Below, piece by piece: positions 8,958 to 22,763 of a stretch of DNA of 64,000 bases. The translations under genes were made by a program, and so were the position numbers. The first letter of the stretch is position 1. Each line of letters begins with the position of its first letter. The notes below the pieces were generated by a model. It saw only the letters and a list, made by a program, of their open reading frames with translations. It searched no databases and was not told where the DNA came from. Source of the stretch: Turnera subulata (taxonomy: Eukaryota > Streptophyta > Magnoliopsida > Malpighiales > Passifloraceae); contig JAKUCV010007332.1 in assembly GCA_028386065.3 (NCBI GenBank), positions 8,189-72,188 on the forward strand, read 5' to 3'.

Positions 8958-11900
8958 ATGGCGGTTTCAGAAGAAGAGTGCTCCAATGCCGCCAAGTCCC
9001 GATCTTCATCCTCCCCATCCTCTTCCTCCGCCGCGCCATCTACCGCCGCCGCCCAGCACTACCTCGCCAAGTCTGTCCTTCGCGGCAGCGCTGTCCTCCA
9101 CGTCCTCTACGCCCGCCTCCGCTCCCCTTCCTCCTTCGACGTCGTTTTCGCCAAAGTACTCTCTCTCTCTCTCTCTCTCTCTTCTTCAAGCTGCTTTCTA
9201 CTACTCTATTCCTCTCTTCCTTTTGGGATGTTTAAAAATAGATAAGAGCTTCTCGTTTGTTTGGTTTGTCTATTAGTGTTGATACTAATTTGGTATGGCT
9301 TCTAATTGCAGGAGACGTCTATAGAGTTAGTGGTGATCTGTGGGGATGGGATTGTGCAGTCCATTTGCGACCAACCTGTATTCGGCATCATCAAGGATAT
9401 TGCTGTTGTGCCTAGAGCAGGGAGAACCCCTCAGGTTTGTTCTTCTTCTTTCCTTCCCTTCCAGTCATTGTAATTACCTCTTACTTGATACACAGCGGTT
9501 GCCTTTTCTATTCTGTGTTTTGTGTTTGTTCTGAGTGTGATTTGTTGCGGTTTTCCTGTGTAGGCACTGGGGAAGGACCTTTTAGTGGTTATTTCTGATT
9601 CCGGAAAGCTCACTTTCCTCTCATTCTGCAATGAGATGCGCAGGTTCTATCCTCCTCTCTTGTCTCTCTGCCTCTCTCCCCCACCTTTTGTTTTTTTCTT
9701 TCTTCTTGCATCACAGGGTTGTTATGGCTTTCTTATAGCCTGTATCTCTGGGTTTTGGTGATAGGTTATTTCCTTTGACGCATGTTCCGCTTTCCGGTCC
9801 TGGAAACTCTAGACTTCAGCTTGGAAGAATGCTGGCTGTCGATTCCAGGCAAGCAGGTTTCCCTGGGACAACATGTTTACCTTTCCATAACTGGATGTTT
9901 TTTGCCAGCCATTCGCTGCCATGTACATGCTACTTTCTTAATTGAGAAAATTAGGTTGCCTTCCTTTATAATGGGTGAATCATTTGTAACTTGTTACTGC
10001 CAACTGGAAAAATCGCTGTGTTTGTAGATTTCCTGAAGTTTATAAATATGGCATATACTAGCCTCTATATTGTCATGGAAAAAAAAGAGTATTTTGATCA
10101 AATCCGCCACAACTGGAATTAAATTTGTGCATAAATCAGCTCTATGCTGAATACAAGAAGGATATCTTCATCTGGATTTTGTATGAAAGTATCTAATATT
10201 TATTTCTTTTTGATCAGTGGCTCTTTCATTGCTACAAGCGCATATGAAGATCGGTTGGCTCTGTTTTCGCTCTCCGCATCTGGTGTTAGTGATATTATTG
10301 ATAAGGTCAATATCCATAGCACTTTACATCAAATTTCAAAGTAGACTGTGTTGTTTATAATGTTAGGACAAATGAAACATTTTCATCTATTAATGTTTTC
10401 CTATTTGCCTCAATTGCAGAAAATAATTTATCCTCCTGAGGATGAAGGGGATTTAAATATTGGTAGAACTGTCCAGAGGGCAAGTGTATCTGGTACCATA
10501 TGGAGCATGTGCTTTATTTCAAGGGATTCTAGTCATCCAAGTAAGGAGCATAACCCTGTACTAGCCATTATTATAAATAGGTATGACAGTTGAGTATACG
10601 CATATTGCCATTTGAAGAACCTATGGATGATGTTTCCGGTTACAAATCGGCTGTAGGATGAAACTTTTGTTTGTATCTACTTATTTATACTTTGCTGATG
10701 TTAACCTAAGCAGGCGCTGGTGTTTTCTGGTAGTGCAGGAAGGGAGCGCCAGTCAATGAATTGGTTTTATTGGGATGGAATATCAGGGAGCAGGCTGTAA
10801 ATGTCATTGCACAGTATGCTGAAGCTGGCCCTCTAGCGCATGATGTTGTTGAAGTTCCCAATTCTAATGGATTTGCCTTCCTATTCAGGGTTGGTGATGC
10901 TCTCTTGATGGATCTTAGAGACGCTCACAACCCCTGTTGCGTCTATCGAACAAGCTTAAATTTTTTGCCTTCTTCGGTAGATGAGGCAAATTTTGTGGAA
11001 GAGCCATATAGAGTTCATGATGTGGATGATGATGGGTTGTTTAATGTTGCGGCATGTGCTTTGCTGGAGCTTCGAGATTATGATCCCATGTGTATAGACA
11101 GTGAAGGCAGCAGTATAAAATCAACTCCTAAACATGTGTGCTCATGGAGTTGGGAACCAGAAAATGATAAAAATCCAAGGGTAATTTTTTGCATAGACAC
11201 TGGGGAGTTTTTCATGATTGAAGTTTCTCTTGATTCTGCAGATCTGAAAGTTAATCTGTCTGACTGCCTATATAAAGGTCAGCCATGCAAAGCACTTTTG
11301 TGGGTTCAAGGTGGATTCCTGGCTGCTCATGTGGAGATGGGTGATGGGATTGTCCTGAAAGTGGAAAATGAAAGGCTACTATACGTAAGCCCTATTCAAA
11401 ATGTTGCACCAATACTGGATATGTCAATTGTTGATTGCCATGATGAGAAGCGTGATCAAACGTTTGCCTGCTGTGGTGTGGCCCCTGAGGGGTCTTTGAG
11501 AATTATCCGCAGTGGTATCAGTGTTGAAAAGCTACTGAGGACTTCTCCTATTTATCCAGGAATCACTGGTACTTGGACAGTACGAATGAAAGTAACTGAC
11601 TTGTATCATTCATTTCTTGTGCTATCTTTTGTTGAAGAGACAAGGGTACTGTCAGTTGGATTAAGCTTTAGTGATGTAACTGATTCAGTTGGTTTCCAAC
11701 CTGATGTCTGCACTTTGGCATGTGGACTCATTGGTGATGGTTTGCTGGTCCAAATCCATCAAACTGCAGTTCGAATTTGTTTACCAACCAAGGTTGCCCA
11801 TGCTGAAGGAATCCCTTTGCCTTCTCCAGTTTGTGCTTCCTGGTTTCCAAATAAGATAAGTATCAGTTTGGGGGCTGTTGGGCGTGATTTGATTGTGGTC

Positions 11901-14900
11901 TCTACTTCTAATCCATGCTTTTTATATGTTCTTGGAGTCAGATTTCTTTCAGAATACCATTATGAAATATTTGAAATGCAACATTTGAGATTGCTTAATG
12001 AGTTGTCCTGCATCTCTATACCTCCAAAACATTTTGAACAAAGACAACCTAGCTCTATAAATCTTATTGATGGTAGCCGGTCGGCTGCCCTTCCAGCAGG
12101 AGTTGACATTGGCAATATTTTTGTAATCGGTACTCATAAGCCTTCTGTGGAGATTCTCTCCTTTGTGCCCGATCATGGAATAAGTGTTCTTGCTTCTGGG
12201 AGGATTACCGTAACAAATACACTGGGAACTGCTGTTAGTGGTTGCATCCCTCAAGATGTAAGGCTTGTACTAGTTGATCAGTTCTACATTCTTTGTGGTT
12301 TGAGGAATGGAATGCTGCTACGATTTGAGTGGCCTCCTGCCTCTTCATTGTCTTTGATGCGATTACCTAGTCATGGACATACAGTTGGTCCCCTGATGGT
12401 TAATTCTAGCCCTGCTTTACCAAATACAGCTGGTATTTCATTTGAGTCACAAACATATGCTCTTGATTTAATGGATAAAGCAGTGGATGACCTTACTGTA
12501 GACCTACAATTGATTGCCACACGTCGCATCGGCATTACTCCTGTTTTCCTTGTTCCGCTGATTGATTCTCTTGACTCAGATATGATTGCACTGAGTGATA
12601 GGCCTTGGTTGTTGCAAACTGCAAGGCACAGCCTCTCTTACTCATCAATTTCATTTCAGCCTTCGACACATGCCACACCAGTGTGCTCTGCTGAATGCCC
12701 AAAGGGGATTTTATTTGTTGCAGAGAACAGTCTACATTTGGTAAGAGGCTCCTTCTTAAGATCAGGTTTTTCTTCTTATTTGTTTTTTCTCCATTTTGTA
12801 TATTTTTGATTTTGTTCAAGATTGAGCAAATGTACTGACATTTTTTCATTGTCTTCCCCTGATTGCACAGTGGTTTGAGTTAGTTGTGATTGCTATTGTG
12901 GACTTCTTATTTCTGGTTCTATATTATTCTTTGTTTTTGTTAAGATTGCGACTTTAGATTAATGTTTTTGTCCATCTTGATATCACATAGTTACCGTGAT
13001 TTTTGGAGGTAACATGCTATATTAACTGGTGTCATCCACATGCTAAACATCACAAGGCTTGTGGGGAGAGAATGCAAATGGAGCAAAAAGAATGGAAAAA
13101 TGGGAGTTGAGGATGATGAACTCATCCCTTCTCCAAACTAAGTATACTGCGAACTTTAGTTGCGTTCATGTTCTTTTTCATCCCTCTGTTTGCCAAGCAA
13201 ACAAGAGTCTAAGGGAGCTTAAAAGGTAGCAAATGTGTTGTTGGGAGTTTATAGAAGGTTTCATTTGTCACTTTTTGCAAGGAACATCTTGGATTGTGGC
13301 AAATTTATGGTAGTTATTTTTTACTGTTCATGAGTGTTCTGTCTCAAAATTAGGTTCAGTTAGTATTAAATGACCAGTCTTTCAAAATACCATTTTTACA
13401 AAAAAAAAAAAAAGAAAGTGCTTGGATGACTGCTTTGATGTTTTGAGTTTGTAAACGCTTCAGGTGGAGATGGTGCATAGTAAAAGGCTGAATGTGCAGA
13501 AGTTTCCTCTGGGGGGCACTCCACGAAAGGTCCTATACCATGCTGAAAGTAGATTGATGCTTGTGATGAGGACTGACCTTAGCAGCGACACATGTTCCTC
13601 TGATATATGTTGTGTTGACCCCGTCAGTGGTTCAATAGTGTCTTCCTTTAAACTTGAGCGTGGAGAAACCGGAAAATCCATGGAGTTGGTGAGGGCCGGA
13701 AATGAGCAGGTTCTGGTGATTGGAACAAGCCTGTCTTCTGGTCCTGCAATTATGCCCAGTGGAGAAGCTGAAAGGTGCATAACCCTCTTGTGCCTGTTTG
13801 GTCTGCTCTTATGACTATTGGTTTTTACCCATGTGATGTTTAGTTGCATTGTTTGCCAGTTTGCAAGGCTTGCTTCTAGATGGTTCAGTTTCTATAAACT
13901 TTTAGGTTTTTCTAGATGCAATGTGATTTGTTCAAATGAAACTATTGATTTATTTGTGAGATGATCTTTTCTAACTTGACTTTTCTTCAACAGTACCAAA
14001 GGTCGATTAATAGTCCTCTCTCTCGAACACGTACAAAATTCAGATAGTGGTTCAATGATATTATGTTCAAAGGCAGGGTCTTCTTCCCAACGTGCTTCTC
14101 CGTTTTGTGAAGTTACCGGCTACACCGGAGAGCAGCTATCGAGCAGTAGTCTTTGCAGCAGCCCAGATGATACGAGCTCTGATGGAGTCAAACTGGAAGA
14201 AACTGAAGCATGGCAATTACGTGTTGCTTGTGCAACTCCATGGCCTGGAATGGCTCTGGCAATATGTCCATATCTTGATCATTACTTCTTGGCATCTGCT
14301 GGTAATGCTGTAAGTCCGAAATTTCCTTCTAGTTGCTTTTGAAGTTGCAGTGGATATTATCTATTATAACATGTGTGCCAGTGTTGATAGAGTTTGGTCC
14401 ATTGTGGTAGATTATGTTACGTGCTCAAACTGATAGGGATTTATCTTTTCTTGCAGTTTTATGTGTGTGGTTTCCCAAATGACAATCCTCAAAGAATAAG
14501 AAGGTTTGCTGTAGGAAGAACACGATTTATGATAATGTCATTGACTGCACATACCTCCAGGATTGCTGTTGGTGATTGCCGTGATGGTATCCTTTTCTAT
14601 TCTTACAATGAGGTAGTGAAAAAATTCATTTTGCTAATTGCAGGTTATTTGTCACTTCCTCTATTCTAGTCCTGTTTCACAATAGTTTTTCAGCACAGAA
14701 GTATATGTTTGTAATCTGTTTGTTTTACCCATGAAAAGTTGTGACTTTCTTCTTCATGATAGGATTCCCGGAAACTTGAGCAATTGTATTGTGATCCATC
14801 ACAGCGGTTAGTTGCTGACTGCCTCCTTATGAATGTTGATACCGCGGTTGTTTCAGATCGCAAGGGAAGCATTGCTGTCTTGTCATGTTCCGATCGGTTA

Positions 14901-17900
14901 GAAGGTAATATATATATAACTCTTATATGTGTGTAGTATTAGGTTTGGTAGCTCTTGGGTTTCATGTATCTTTTCTGTCACCAGTCATGAAACTCCATAA
15001 TGGCTTCGAAGTGTCCCATATCAAGCGAAAAGCATCAAAAGCAAAGTGCATAGACTGTTGAGGAAGGACTACTCACCGTCATAGGCTAATAAGTTAAATA
15101 CAATGTGGACTATTGCTGTTGGTCTAATCATAATACTGGAGCCCAAGTTTTTCAATATGGTTATAGAAAGAAATATTGTTATGTTCTTTCAGTTATTTAA
15201 CTTTGTGAAATCTGTTACAAGAATAATATTTGAGTTAAGACACATTAAAGTGTTCATGCTGTCCAATGTACTTTCTTCTCAAGAACAAGAGATCCTGGAG
15301 CTGCACCACATAAATGGATTGCACATAAAGGTTAATGCTAGAGAACTTATCACACTTCAAAATAAAACCAGAGTGTTAAGCAATTAAAGAGGTCGCGAAA
15401 GGATGGAGGACGTCCCTAACAAATTCAATGTGAATAGCAGCAACCATTGCTCCCGTCATGGGTTTTTGTTGGAGCGATACTTTATATATATTTTTGACTG
15501 ATGCTTATATAATAGTAAGAAGAGATATTTCCTGAGCCTTATTGTTGGAGTCTGAACTGTATTCCATTATCACAAATAATAATGTTATATCATGATTTTA
15601 CTTTTTGGTTGAATATAAGTAATTTGTTTCCATATGGAAACCTTGTAGGCATGACAAATAATGTGCACCCTGAATTGCTTTTTGCTAAGCAAACACTTTG
15701 GTGCTTGTCACTTCTTTACTTCCATTAGGTCAGGAGGATATTTAAATCTGCTAATTCTTTTGCAACTTATGGTATCCTAGAAAGTATCTGTTCTAAAAAC
15801 CATCGGTGCACTGTGTGAATTTATAACAATAATATGCATCGGTTAACAGAAAGGAGAACGATAAAATGGGAGTGGAGTCGATCAGTTTTGTGTATGTAGC
15901 AGTGTGCATTGCTTTTTAGTTTGTTTACTTGATGTATTTGGCAAGTAAAATGTTGATATTCCCAATTTTGTCATTTCTTTGTCCTTAGGTAATGCTAGTC
16001 CAGAATGCAACTTAATGTTGAATTGTGCTTACTATCTGGGTGAGATAGCCATGCGCATTAGGAAGGTAAGTCTATCTTGCACATCAGTCGTTTCATCCAC
16101 ATTTTCTCAAATATTGTTAATTATTTTCAAGTTCAAAAGCATGGAGGTTATGGTTGAGAATGTAGCTGAGAGATTTAATGATGTTACTTGTTTTCAAGTT
16201 CAAAAGCATAAAAGGTTATGATTGAGAATGTAGCCAAGAGATGAAAGGAATGTAGCCTCGTAAGTCCTGGAAGCTATATTGCTTGAAATCTATTTGTTAA
16301 TGTGGTGAAAGAGCTTAACAATAAAGTTCTTAAAAATAAAAGAAATGAAGGAAGAGATTAGCGTTAAAAGAAATATTGTGTTTGTAATGATGTCAACCTT
16401 CTGGGACATAGAAGGGATTCCACTTCTATTGATGCAGTGCTAAATCCTTAATGTGTTTACACGCATTGTAAGAGTTGTTCCTGAGTTGATTCTGAAGAAA
16501 TATGGAATATTGACGGATGAACTAGTGAATGTGGATTTAATTTTCTGTTATCTGCTTTTTTGTTGCTCCATTGCAAAAAGCATGTATAAACTGTCGTAAT
16601 AGACGATGACTTTGGTTTTACCCTTTTGATCATTCATTTTCTAGCAAGATGATTGAGATGGTAGCTTGCTTGACAAATTTATTTTTATGGTTGGCGCTTA
16701 ATGTTTTCTAGCTGTATTTCTTATAGGGGTCTTTTTCCTATAAACTTCCTGCTGATGACATGTTGATGGGATGTGATGGCCTCCTTAATTTCAATGAATC
16801 CCACAATACCATCATGGCCAGTACACTCGTGGGAAGCATAATAGTTCTCGTCCCATTATCAAGGTGCGAGTCCTCATGTTAAGAACATTGTTGCCTTTTT
16901 CTTTTCCAATTTTGTTGAGAAAAACTTTACAGTGAATTTCTCTTCTTTTGATAAGAAGGTACAAGAGACATGAGGTTGCTTTGCAATGTTGTTCCTAAAA
17001 GAAATCTTTGCTGTTCATGAGAAGCTTCCTCCCTTTTGTCTGTTGGCAAAGTCGAATGTCGTGTATTTTTCTTTAAAAAATCCCATTTCTCTTGTATTTG
17101 GTTGTAGGGAAGAACATAAGCTCCTGGAAGCTGTCCAATCTAGACTTGCAGTTCATCCCTTAACGGCACCTGTTTTAGGCAATGATCATAATGAATTCCG
17201 CAGTCGTGAAAGCCCGGTAAGCATGATATCTACATAAAGATGCATTTGTTTGTTTGTTACCAATGGGTTTGGGTTCAGACAGGACACTAACTTACAACTT
17301 CAGAAAACCAGCTGCCGTTAAATCAAGTTTAAAATTTTTTCCAGTTTCGAAGAAATTTAGCTTGTAAAAGTTCTAATCTGTTTGCCTATAAGCCCATTTA
17401 TGTTAACTTGCCATGTGCATGTCATTGATCATTGTAGTGCAATTGTCATATTCATGGAAATAATTGAAATGCTGATTGTGTAGCTGGAAGTGGCAAGTTA
17501 AAACCATACTTCATAGGACTGTTGAAGCTATCCCCAAAATTGATTTGTGTGCCTTTAAATGTTAAATTTGGATTCAAGCGAACAACAAAATTTTCAGCAT
17601 TGTTTGTGCATTTGCTTTGACTTTACTTCTAATCGTTCTCGTCCCTTGATCAATGAATTTTTATGTATTATGGTGAAGCTTAAGAAAGGATCCCACTCAT
17701 ATGCTCACTTTGTTCCTCCCCGCTTATTTCTTTTCCTGCTTTTATACCTTAGTTTTGACTGGCAGGTTGGGGTACCAAAGATACTTGACGGTGACATGCT
17801 GGCTCAATTTTTGGAGCTAACAAGTTTGCAACAAGAGGCAATACTGACATTACCCCTTGGCTCACCAGTTGCAGCTAAAACAAGTTTGAAACCACTACCT

Positions 17901-17963
17901 CCACTTATCCCCGTCAGCCAGGTTGTGCAACTCCTTGAGCGGTTTCATTATGCCCTCAATTAG
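8958..17963 (+). CDS. CPSF A-subunit / DDB1-like WD-propeller protein (At3g11960 type), 15 exons
   Basis: Predicted exons: 8958-9155, 9312-9434, 9564-9643, 9765-9848, 10218-10305, 10420-10580, 10739-12740, 13464-13774, 13994-14309, 14457-14612, 14763-14904, 15989-16065, 16727-16863, 17108-17216, 17766-17963. They sum to 4182 nt, giving 1393 residues, and every junction is in frame. The N-terminus is a Ser/Ala-rich leader followed by YLAKSVLRGSAVLHVLYARL, the usual opening of this family. Exons 2-7 cover the MMS1_N-like propeller region (VVICGDGIVQSICD, SGSFIATSAYEDRLALF). Exons 8-15 cover the CPSF_A region (FAVGRTRFMIMSL, GEIAMRIRK) and the helical end VVQLLERFHYALN. The family contains DDB1, SF3B3 and CPSF160, which are scaffold proteins in ubiquitin ligase, splicing and 3'-end processing complexes. 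This third plant member has no firmly assigned complex that I know of. Intron 4 (9849-10217) has a GC donor. The start was chosen because it is the first ATG in the frame leading into the family N-terminus. Confidence 0.93.
9156..9190 (+). repeat. CT microsatellite at the start of intron 1
   Basis: A (CT)n run of about 13 units immediately follows the exon 1 donor (AAA then GTACTCTCTC). It is intronic and likely length-polymorphic. Confidence 0.8.
9849..10217 (+). other. GC-AG intron (intron 4 of CPSF-A-like gene)
   Basis: The donor reads TTCCAG then GCAAGC, close to the strict AG|GCAAGT consensus of GC-AG introns. The acceptor is TGATCAG. Joining 9848 to 10218 gives the residues VDSSGSFIATSAYEDRL in frame. 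The nearest GT downstream (position 9857) would shift the frame. Confidence 0.85.
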
Positions 17964-18500
17964 TTGCATGTTCTTGATGGAACTTGTTGGCCACGAGTAG
18001 GGTGAATAACTGTGAAGGCTCCATTACCAATGCTGGGAGGCCTGAATCTCTATTCGATTTTCAGGCGCAGTTGAGTGCCTGCAGCAAAGATCTGCCAGGG
18101 GCGGTCTGTATGGTCGATACTAAGTCTTGCTGCAATACAACGACGTCTGATTAATACAGACGAGCAATATCTCTGCAATATCCAGTCTGATTAATACCTC
18201 AAGCTAACTGTACAGCATAAAGGATGAAAAATTATCTCTGCGCTTAAAGGATGAGAAATATCTCTGCGCTTATACAGTGCTTATGGCTGCAGTGATGAGG
18301 GTACTCAACATTATCCTCCCCTGTAATTATGTACTGCTTGACATTGTATCATATTTTCCAAGTTTCATGTAAAGTGGGAAGAGTTTGCTGGGAATGAAAT
18401 CTATACATAGCTTGAGCTGAATAGGTTTTCCTTGGCAACAAAATTGAGCAAAGAGTTGCCTGTAGAGGCATTGCCTGCGGGGTACTAAACTATTTTTCTC
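17964..18500 (+). other. Probable 3' UTR and terminator region of the CPSF-A-like gene
   Basis: This is non-coding sequence directly after the stop at 17961-17963. It includes two near-duplicate stretches (AAAGGATGAAAAATTATCTC at 18218 and AAAGGATGAGAAATATCTC at 18246). I cannot fix the polyadenylation site. Confidence 0.4.
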
Positions 18501-20411
18501 TTAGCATTTGCCGTTCTCATATTTGTTATTGCAGAAGTAATTGTTCTTTGACCGACCCAAAAAGGGAGAAAAACAAATGCTTTGACCTGTGTTCTTTTAT
18601 CTGGAATAGCGAACCGAAGCTTCCACTTTTTCTTTGTCGAAGAAGCTTCCACTTTGAAATGTCGGATTTGGTTACTGTATACAGCTACATTAAATTGGAT
18701 CTAATTGAATTGAACTGTACCGTATGGTTGCTTGCTTGTGTTTGAACAGTGGCTATAAATCATATAAGACATGGTTGCCCTTGATATCTATAGAATTTAT
18801 TTTGCAATGTACGAGGCTAACCATATTTCAGGAATGTGTTTTTGGCTACATTGTCCCGACAGCAGAAAAATTTATGATATCAACATTATGAATTAAGTTA
18901 TCTCTCGATTGTCTTTTCTTTTAAATTCATCTTCTATTCCATGGATTATTTGGATTAGTTTGTGTTGTATACAAGAAAAAAGCTTTCACTGAATCTTAAT
19001 AAATCTAATTTTATATATATAGGGCACAAGATAGAAAACTATATATATAGATATATATATTTATTCATTTAACCGCTCATGAATAACATAATAGAATGCC
19101 CTAAACTTTGGTAGATTTCACCAAAAAAATCAAGTCGCAAATAATAACATTAGATAGACAATTGCCAAAACATTCAATGAAGGATAATGTTGCTTTAGTA
19201 TAGAATCAGACGAAATTACATCGTTATCAATGTGCTATATTTAGAGTTCAAAAATTCTGTTTTTCTCTTGTATAACAATAGTTAATCAATCCATTCCAAT
19301 ATCGCTTAAAAAATAATTTTTATCGGTGTTGGGTGTTTGATTTATTGAAATGATAGTAATAGGTCAATTAATGAATTCGAAATGATGGCATCAACAAGTT
19401 TTAAAAATTCTTTTAAAGAAATACCAACAAAGTAGGGACGGCAGGTTTGCTGAGCTGTCATTATTGTGTTGCTTTGCTATATATATAATCTCTTCCCTTC
19501 CCACAAATTGCATTTTTCCTTGGAAGCTTTTTCATCTCAAGTTTTCATTTCATCACTACAAAATGGCCGGCCCGGGAAAAAGGCAAGTTAGACTTATGCT
19601 ATTTCCATAAAATAAAGCAGTCATCAAAGAAAGACCAAAGATGAACTTTTAATATATATCCAATATAATCTGGTACAAGTGCAATTATATTATACCAAGC
19701 CAGAGATGCCGGCCCGGCCATAAAATATATTTTCTTTTTTATTTGAACAGCAACCGTCTATAAAGAAAAAAAACAAAAAGAAAAGACAAAACATTTTAAG
19801 TAAAACATAGTTTGTCCCTCAGGAAGATTGTTGACGTACCTATATTTTTATGTTTTGAAACGACTCGGTACATACTCCATAAACTCTGGTGAAACCGGAA
19901 TATGAATCTGTCAACTATTAAAAGCCTACATTTTTTTTTTTAAAAATCCCTCAAGTTTTAAAATTATAATTTTAGGTCATTGAGTTCCAAAATATTTAAA
20001 ATCCCATGAATTTTACTGTATTTTTCGTTGTTGTTTTGGCCAAGTTTTGATGATTTAATAACTTGAAGGAATATTACTTCTAAATAAAATTCATGAAGGG
20101 ACGAATGGGAGGATTTTTTTTCTCTCTTTTTTCTGGCGTGAGAAGGAAATCAAGCTTTCAATATCAAATTCAGGAGGCAACCTCCTGATCTAATTCTGAT
20201 AACATTCTCGAGTCTAGGATCACAAGCTAAAACTAGTGGCAACACCTACATGCAATTAATCTCCATTGAATTGACCAAGCTCGAGTGCAAAAATGTTGTG
20301 ACATGGAGTTGAATATAGCATCTCGTACCTTGACCCCTGACGAAGATTCATCATACCGCCCTTTGATAATTTGTAACAACCTTAAGTCTTCATTGGGTAC
20401 GATAGCATTTG
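18501..20411. other. AT-rich intergenic spacer
   Basis: I see no supported gene here. Notable local items are a TA-rich patch (19010-19062) and GGCCGGCCCGG palindrome-like motifs at about 19564 and 19709, which face each other 145 bp apart. The sequence around 20130-20350 has gene-like composition, but I find no conserved frame. Confidence 0.5.
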
Positions 20412-20531
20412 TGACAAGCCTAAGCCTCCTATCATTTAAAACTTTTCTTTAAAACAATTAATATGTTTTAGTTGTTCATCTGATATCTAAAAATTTGCCA
20501 AACCATTTCGAATCCAACTTGGATCAGGCAC
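20412..20531 (+). repeat. Direct repeat, left copy (pair with 24428-24552)
   Basis: About 120 bp beginning GTGACAAGCCTAAGCCTCC and running through TTGTTCATCTGATATCTAAA to CAACTTGGATCA. It recurs in the same orientation 4.0 kb away with about 80-85% identity by eye. The pair brackets the solo LTR at 20800-24218. Its identity is unknown. Confidence 0.7.
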
Positions 20532-22012
20532 CTGAAAAAATGGGATGGCCTGGAGGGGCCATCGCCGCCGCCACCCCCGGCCCGCCCGACTTTTCAAGAC
20601 CTTCATATAGGTCCTTTGAAGTATACGCGGCCACTCCTAACTTTCTAAATTTTTCATTTCAGTCTGTTAAAATTAAATATTTTACTCATATTACTTTATT
20701 ATTTTTAATTAAATTTAGTGCTAGACGTATATTGGTTTAAAAATTTTCAAATATAATAATTTAATTTGTCTTAGATCTAAAAGAATTCGTAATAATTTTT
20801 GTAACAGCCCGGGTAAAATTTGGATTTTTACCGGGACTGTAAAAGTCGTTATACAGTGGTTTACCGACGAATTAATCTTGGGTAATTAATTCAAGGTAAA
20901 TCGGGAATCGTTTTTCGAAACCGAGGGTTTTTCCTCGCTCGTGATTTTCCCGCGGATTTTTCGAAACTAAGTTGGTATTTTTTCGGGTTTCGGAATTTCT
21001 CGGAAAATCACACCGGAAAATAACTACGGGGTATCGATTATTTTCTGGTCCGGTTTGGACACGCCTGCACACAATAATGCAGGCGGCGTCTTTTCTTTTT
21101 CTTCCTATGCACCTGTGAGTTTTGGCTGGTTCCTGTGTGCTCGTGATGTAGGCCTGTGTCGCTCCTGTGATGTTACCTTCCCCTGCAAACACAAAGTCAC
21201 ACACCACTCACGCCTCCTCTTCTCCATGCTTTTTTCTTTCCCTGCAAAACTAGTTTTGCTTTCTTCTTCACCAGCTAAAAAAAAAAAACCCACTACCGGT
21301 TATCGTACTTTCTTCTGCAATAAAAAAAAAAAGAAAAAGAAACCTGCAAATGAAGAAATAAAACAACACACAACACAAACACCACCAACCAATCACCACC
21401 CTCCACGTCATCACCACCACCAATCAAGACTCGCCACCTCATCGTCACCTTCACCACCCTTCATCCGGCATTGTTCACGTGGGAGTGAACTGCGCCTCCT
21501 CATGAGACACCACTCACCCGACGCCTCCCTCTCGATGTCGCCGACGTGACGCAGCCGACGCCGCCCGATCTCGCCGCCCGACGCGCCGCGTTTGGCTGAA
21601 GACCCGACGGGGATGCCCGGGTTTGCCCTCCCTCCAACCGCTCGTCGCCACCTCCAGCCCGTGTCTGCATCCACCAGCGAGCCGCCCTCGCTTGCATCTC
21701 CCTCTCGGCGCCGCCGCTCACATCCCACGCCTGCTCCCGTGCCGCCGTCGTCGAAGGTGAGCAGAGTGTGGTAGACGACCCGTTTGGCTGGTCGCGGTAA
21801 CGGGTCGACCCGCGTGTAGTAGGGGTTTAGCTTGGGCTGTGAGGTTGAGGCTTGGGCTGGGCCTTGGCGGGTGGGCTGTTGGCTGTGCGCGGGCCTGCTC
21901 ACGCGGGCCTGCTGCTGGTCTAGGCAGCCTTGACACCTGGGCCTACCCTTGGGCCCTCACCTGGGCTGAAAAACTGGTCCAGTCCATTTTAATTAAAAAT
22001 ACATATCTGGGA

Positions 22013-22028
22013 AATAATAATAATAATA

Positions 22029-22074
<46 letters not shown>

Positions 22075-22078
22075 TAAT
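22013..22078 (+). repeat. TAA trinucleotide microsatellite
   Basis: About 21 units of TAA/AAT with single interruptions (AGT and AAC), within the LTR. It marks the switch from the GC-rich to the AT-rich domain of the element. Confidence 0.9.
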
Positions 22079-22745
22079 ATGGCTGATAATTATATTTTCT
22101 GGAAAAAAAAATAATAAAAAAAAATGTATTACAAGATATATTTTTAGGAAATAAAATAATTACTTAGACATATTATTTTGGGAAATTAAGGTAACTATAT
22201 TATGGTTTTTGTTAATAATAGGGTAAGGATGAGTTATAGTATTTTGGAGGGGTATACACATACACATATATAGTTATACTTTCTAGGAAATAAATAAATA
22301 TAAATAATAATAAAAGATTACATTTATGAAAATAAATATGATATAATGTTGCTAATAATATTTTTGATTTAATAGTTTTGGAAGTACCTACGTAACCTTA
22401 GAATATATATATATGGTACATGCTAATAACTGTGGAAATAAATACCATAACATAGTATTGAGAAATTAAGGTTAAGTATATAATTTATACTACGGAATAA
22501 TTATTTTGATGATACTATTAACATATGGATATATATAAATATACATCTACAAATTGTCGTTTTCTAGAAAATTATTGGTAAGAATATATGTTATAAGAAA
22601 TGATTATTTTCATGAAAAATATTTTGGAAAGACTAGTAACGAAGTGTTAAATACCGAAGTATTAATCGGATATACGTACAATATATTTTATTTACGAAAA
22701 AGGAATTAAAAACGATTAAAGATAATTTTATGAAATATAACCGAA

Positions 22746-22763
22746 GGGGGGGGGGGGGGGGGG
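22746..22763 (+). repeat. Poly-G run of 18
   Basis: An uninterrupted run of 18 G in an otherwise AT-rich part of the LTR. It could form a G-quadruplex, or be a site of assembly length error. Confidence 0.85.

Noticed and set aside
19564..19720. Facing GGCCGGCCCGG motifs as a possible inverted-repeat element
   Set aside because: The similarity covers only about a dozen bases and there are no flanking duplications.
21055..21902. Several open frames of 60-164 codons on both strands
   Set aside because: Located in the GC-rich domain of the solo LTR; they overlap each other in opposite directions and show no protein-like motif.
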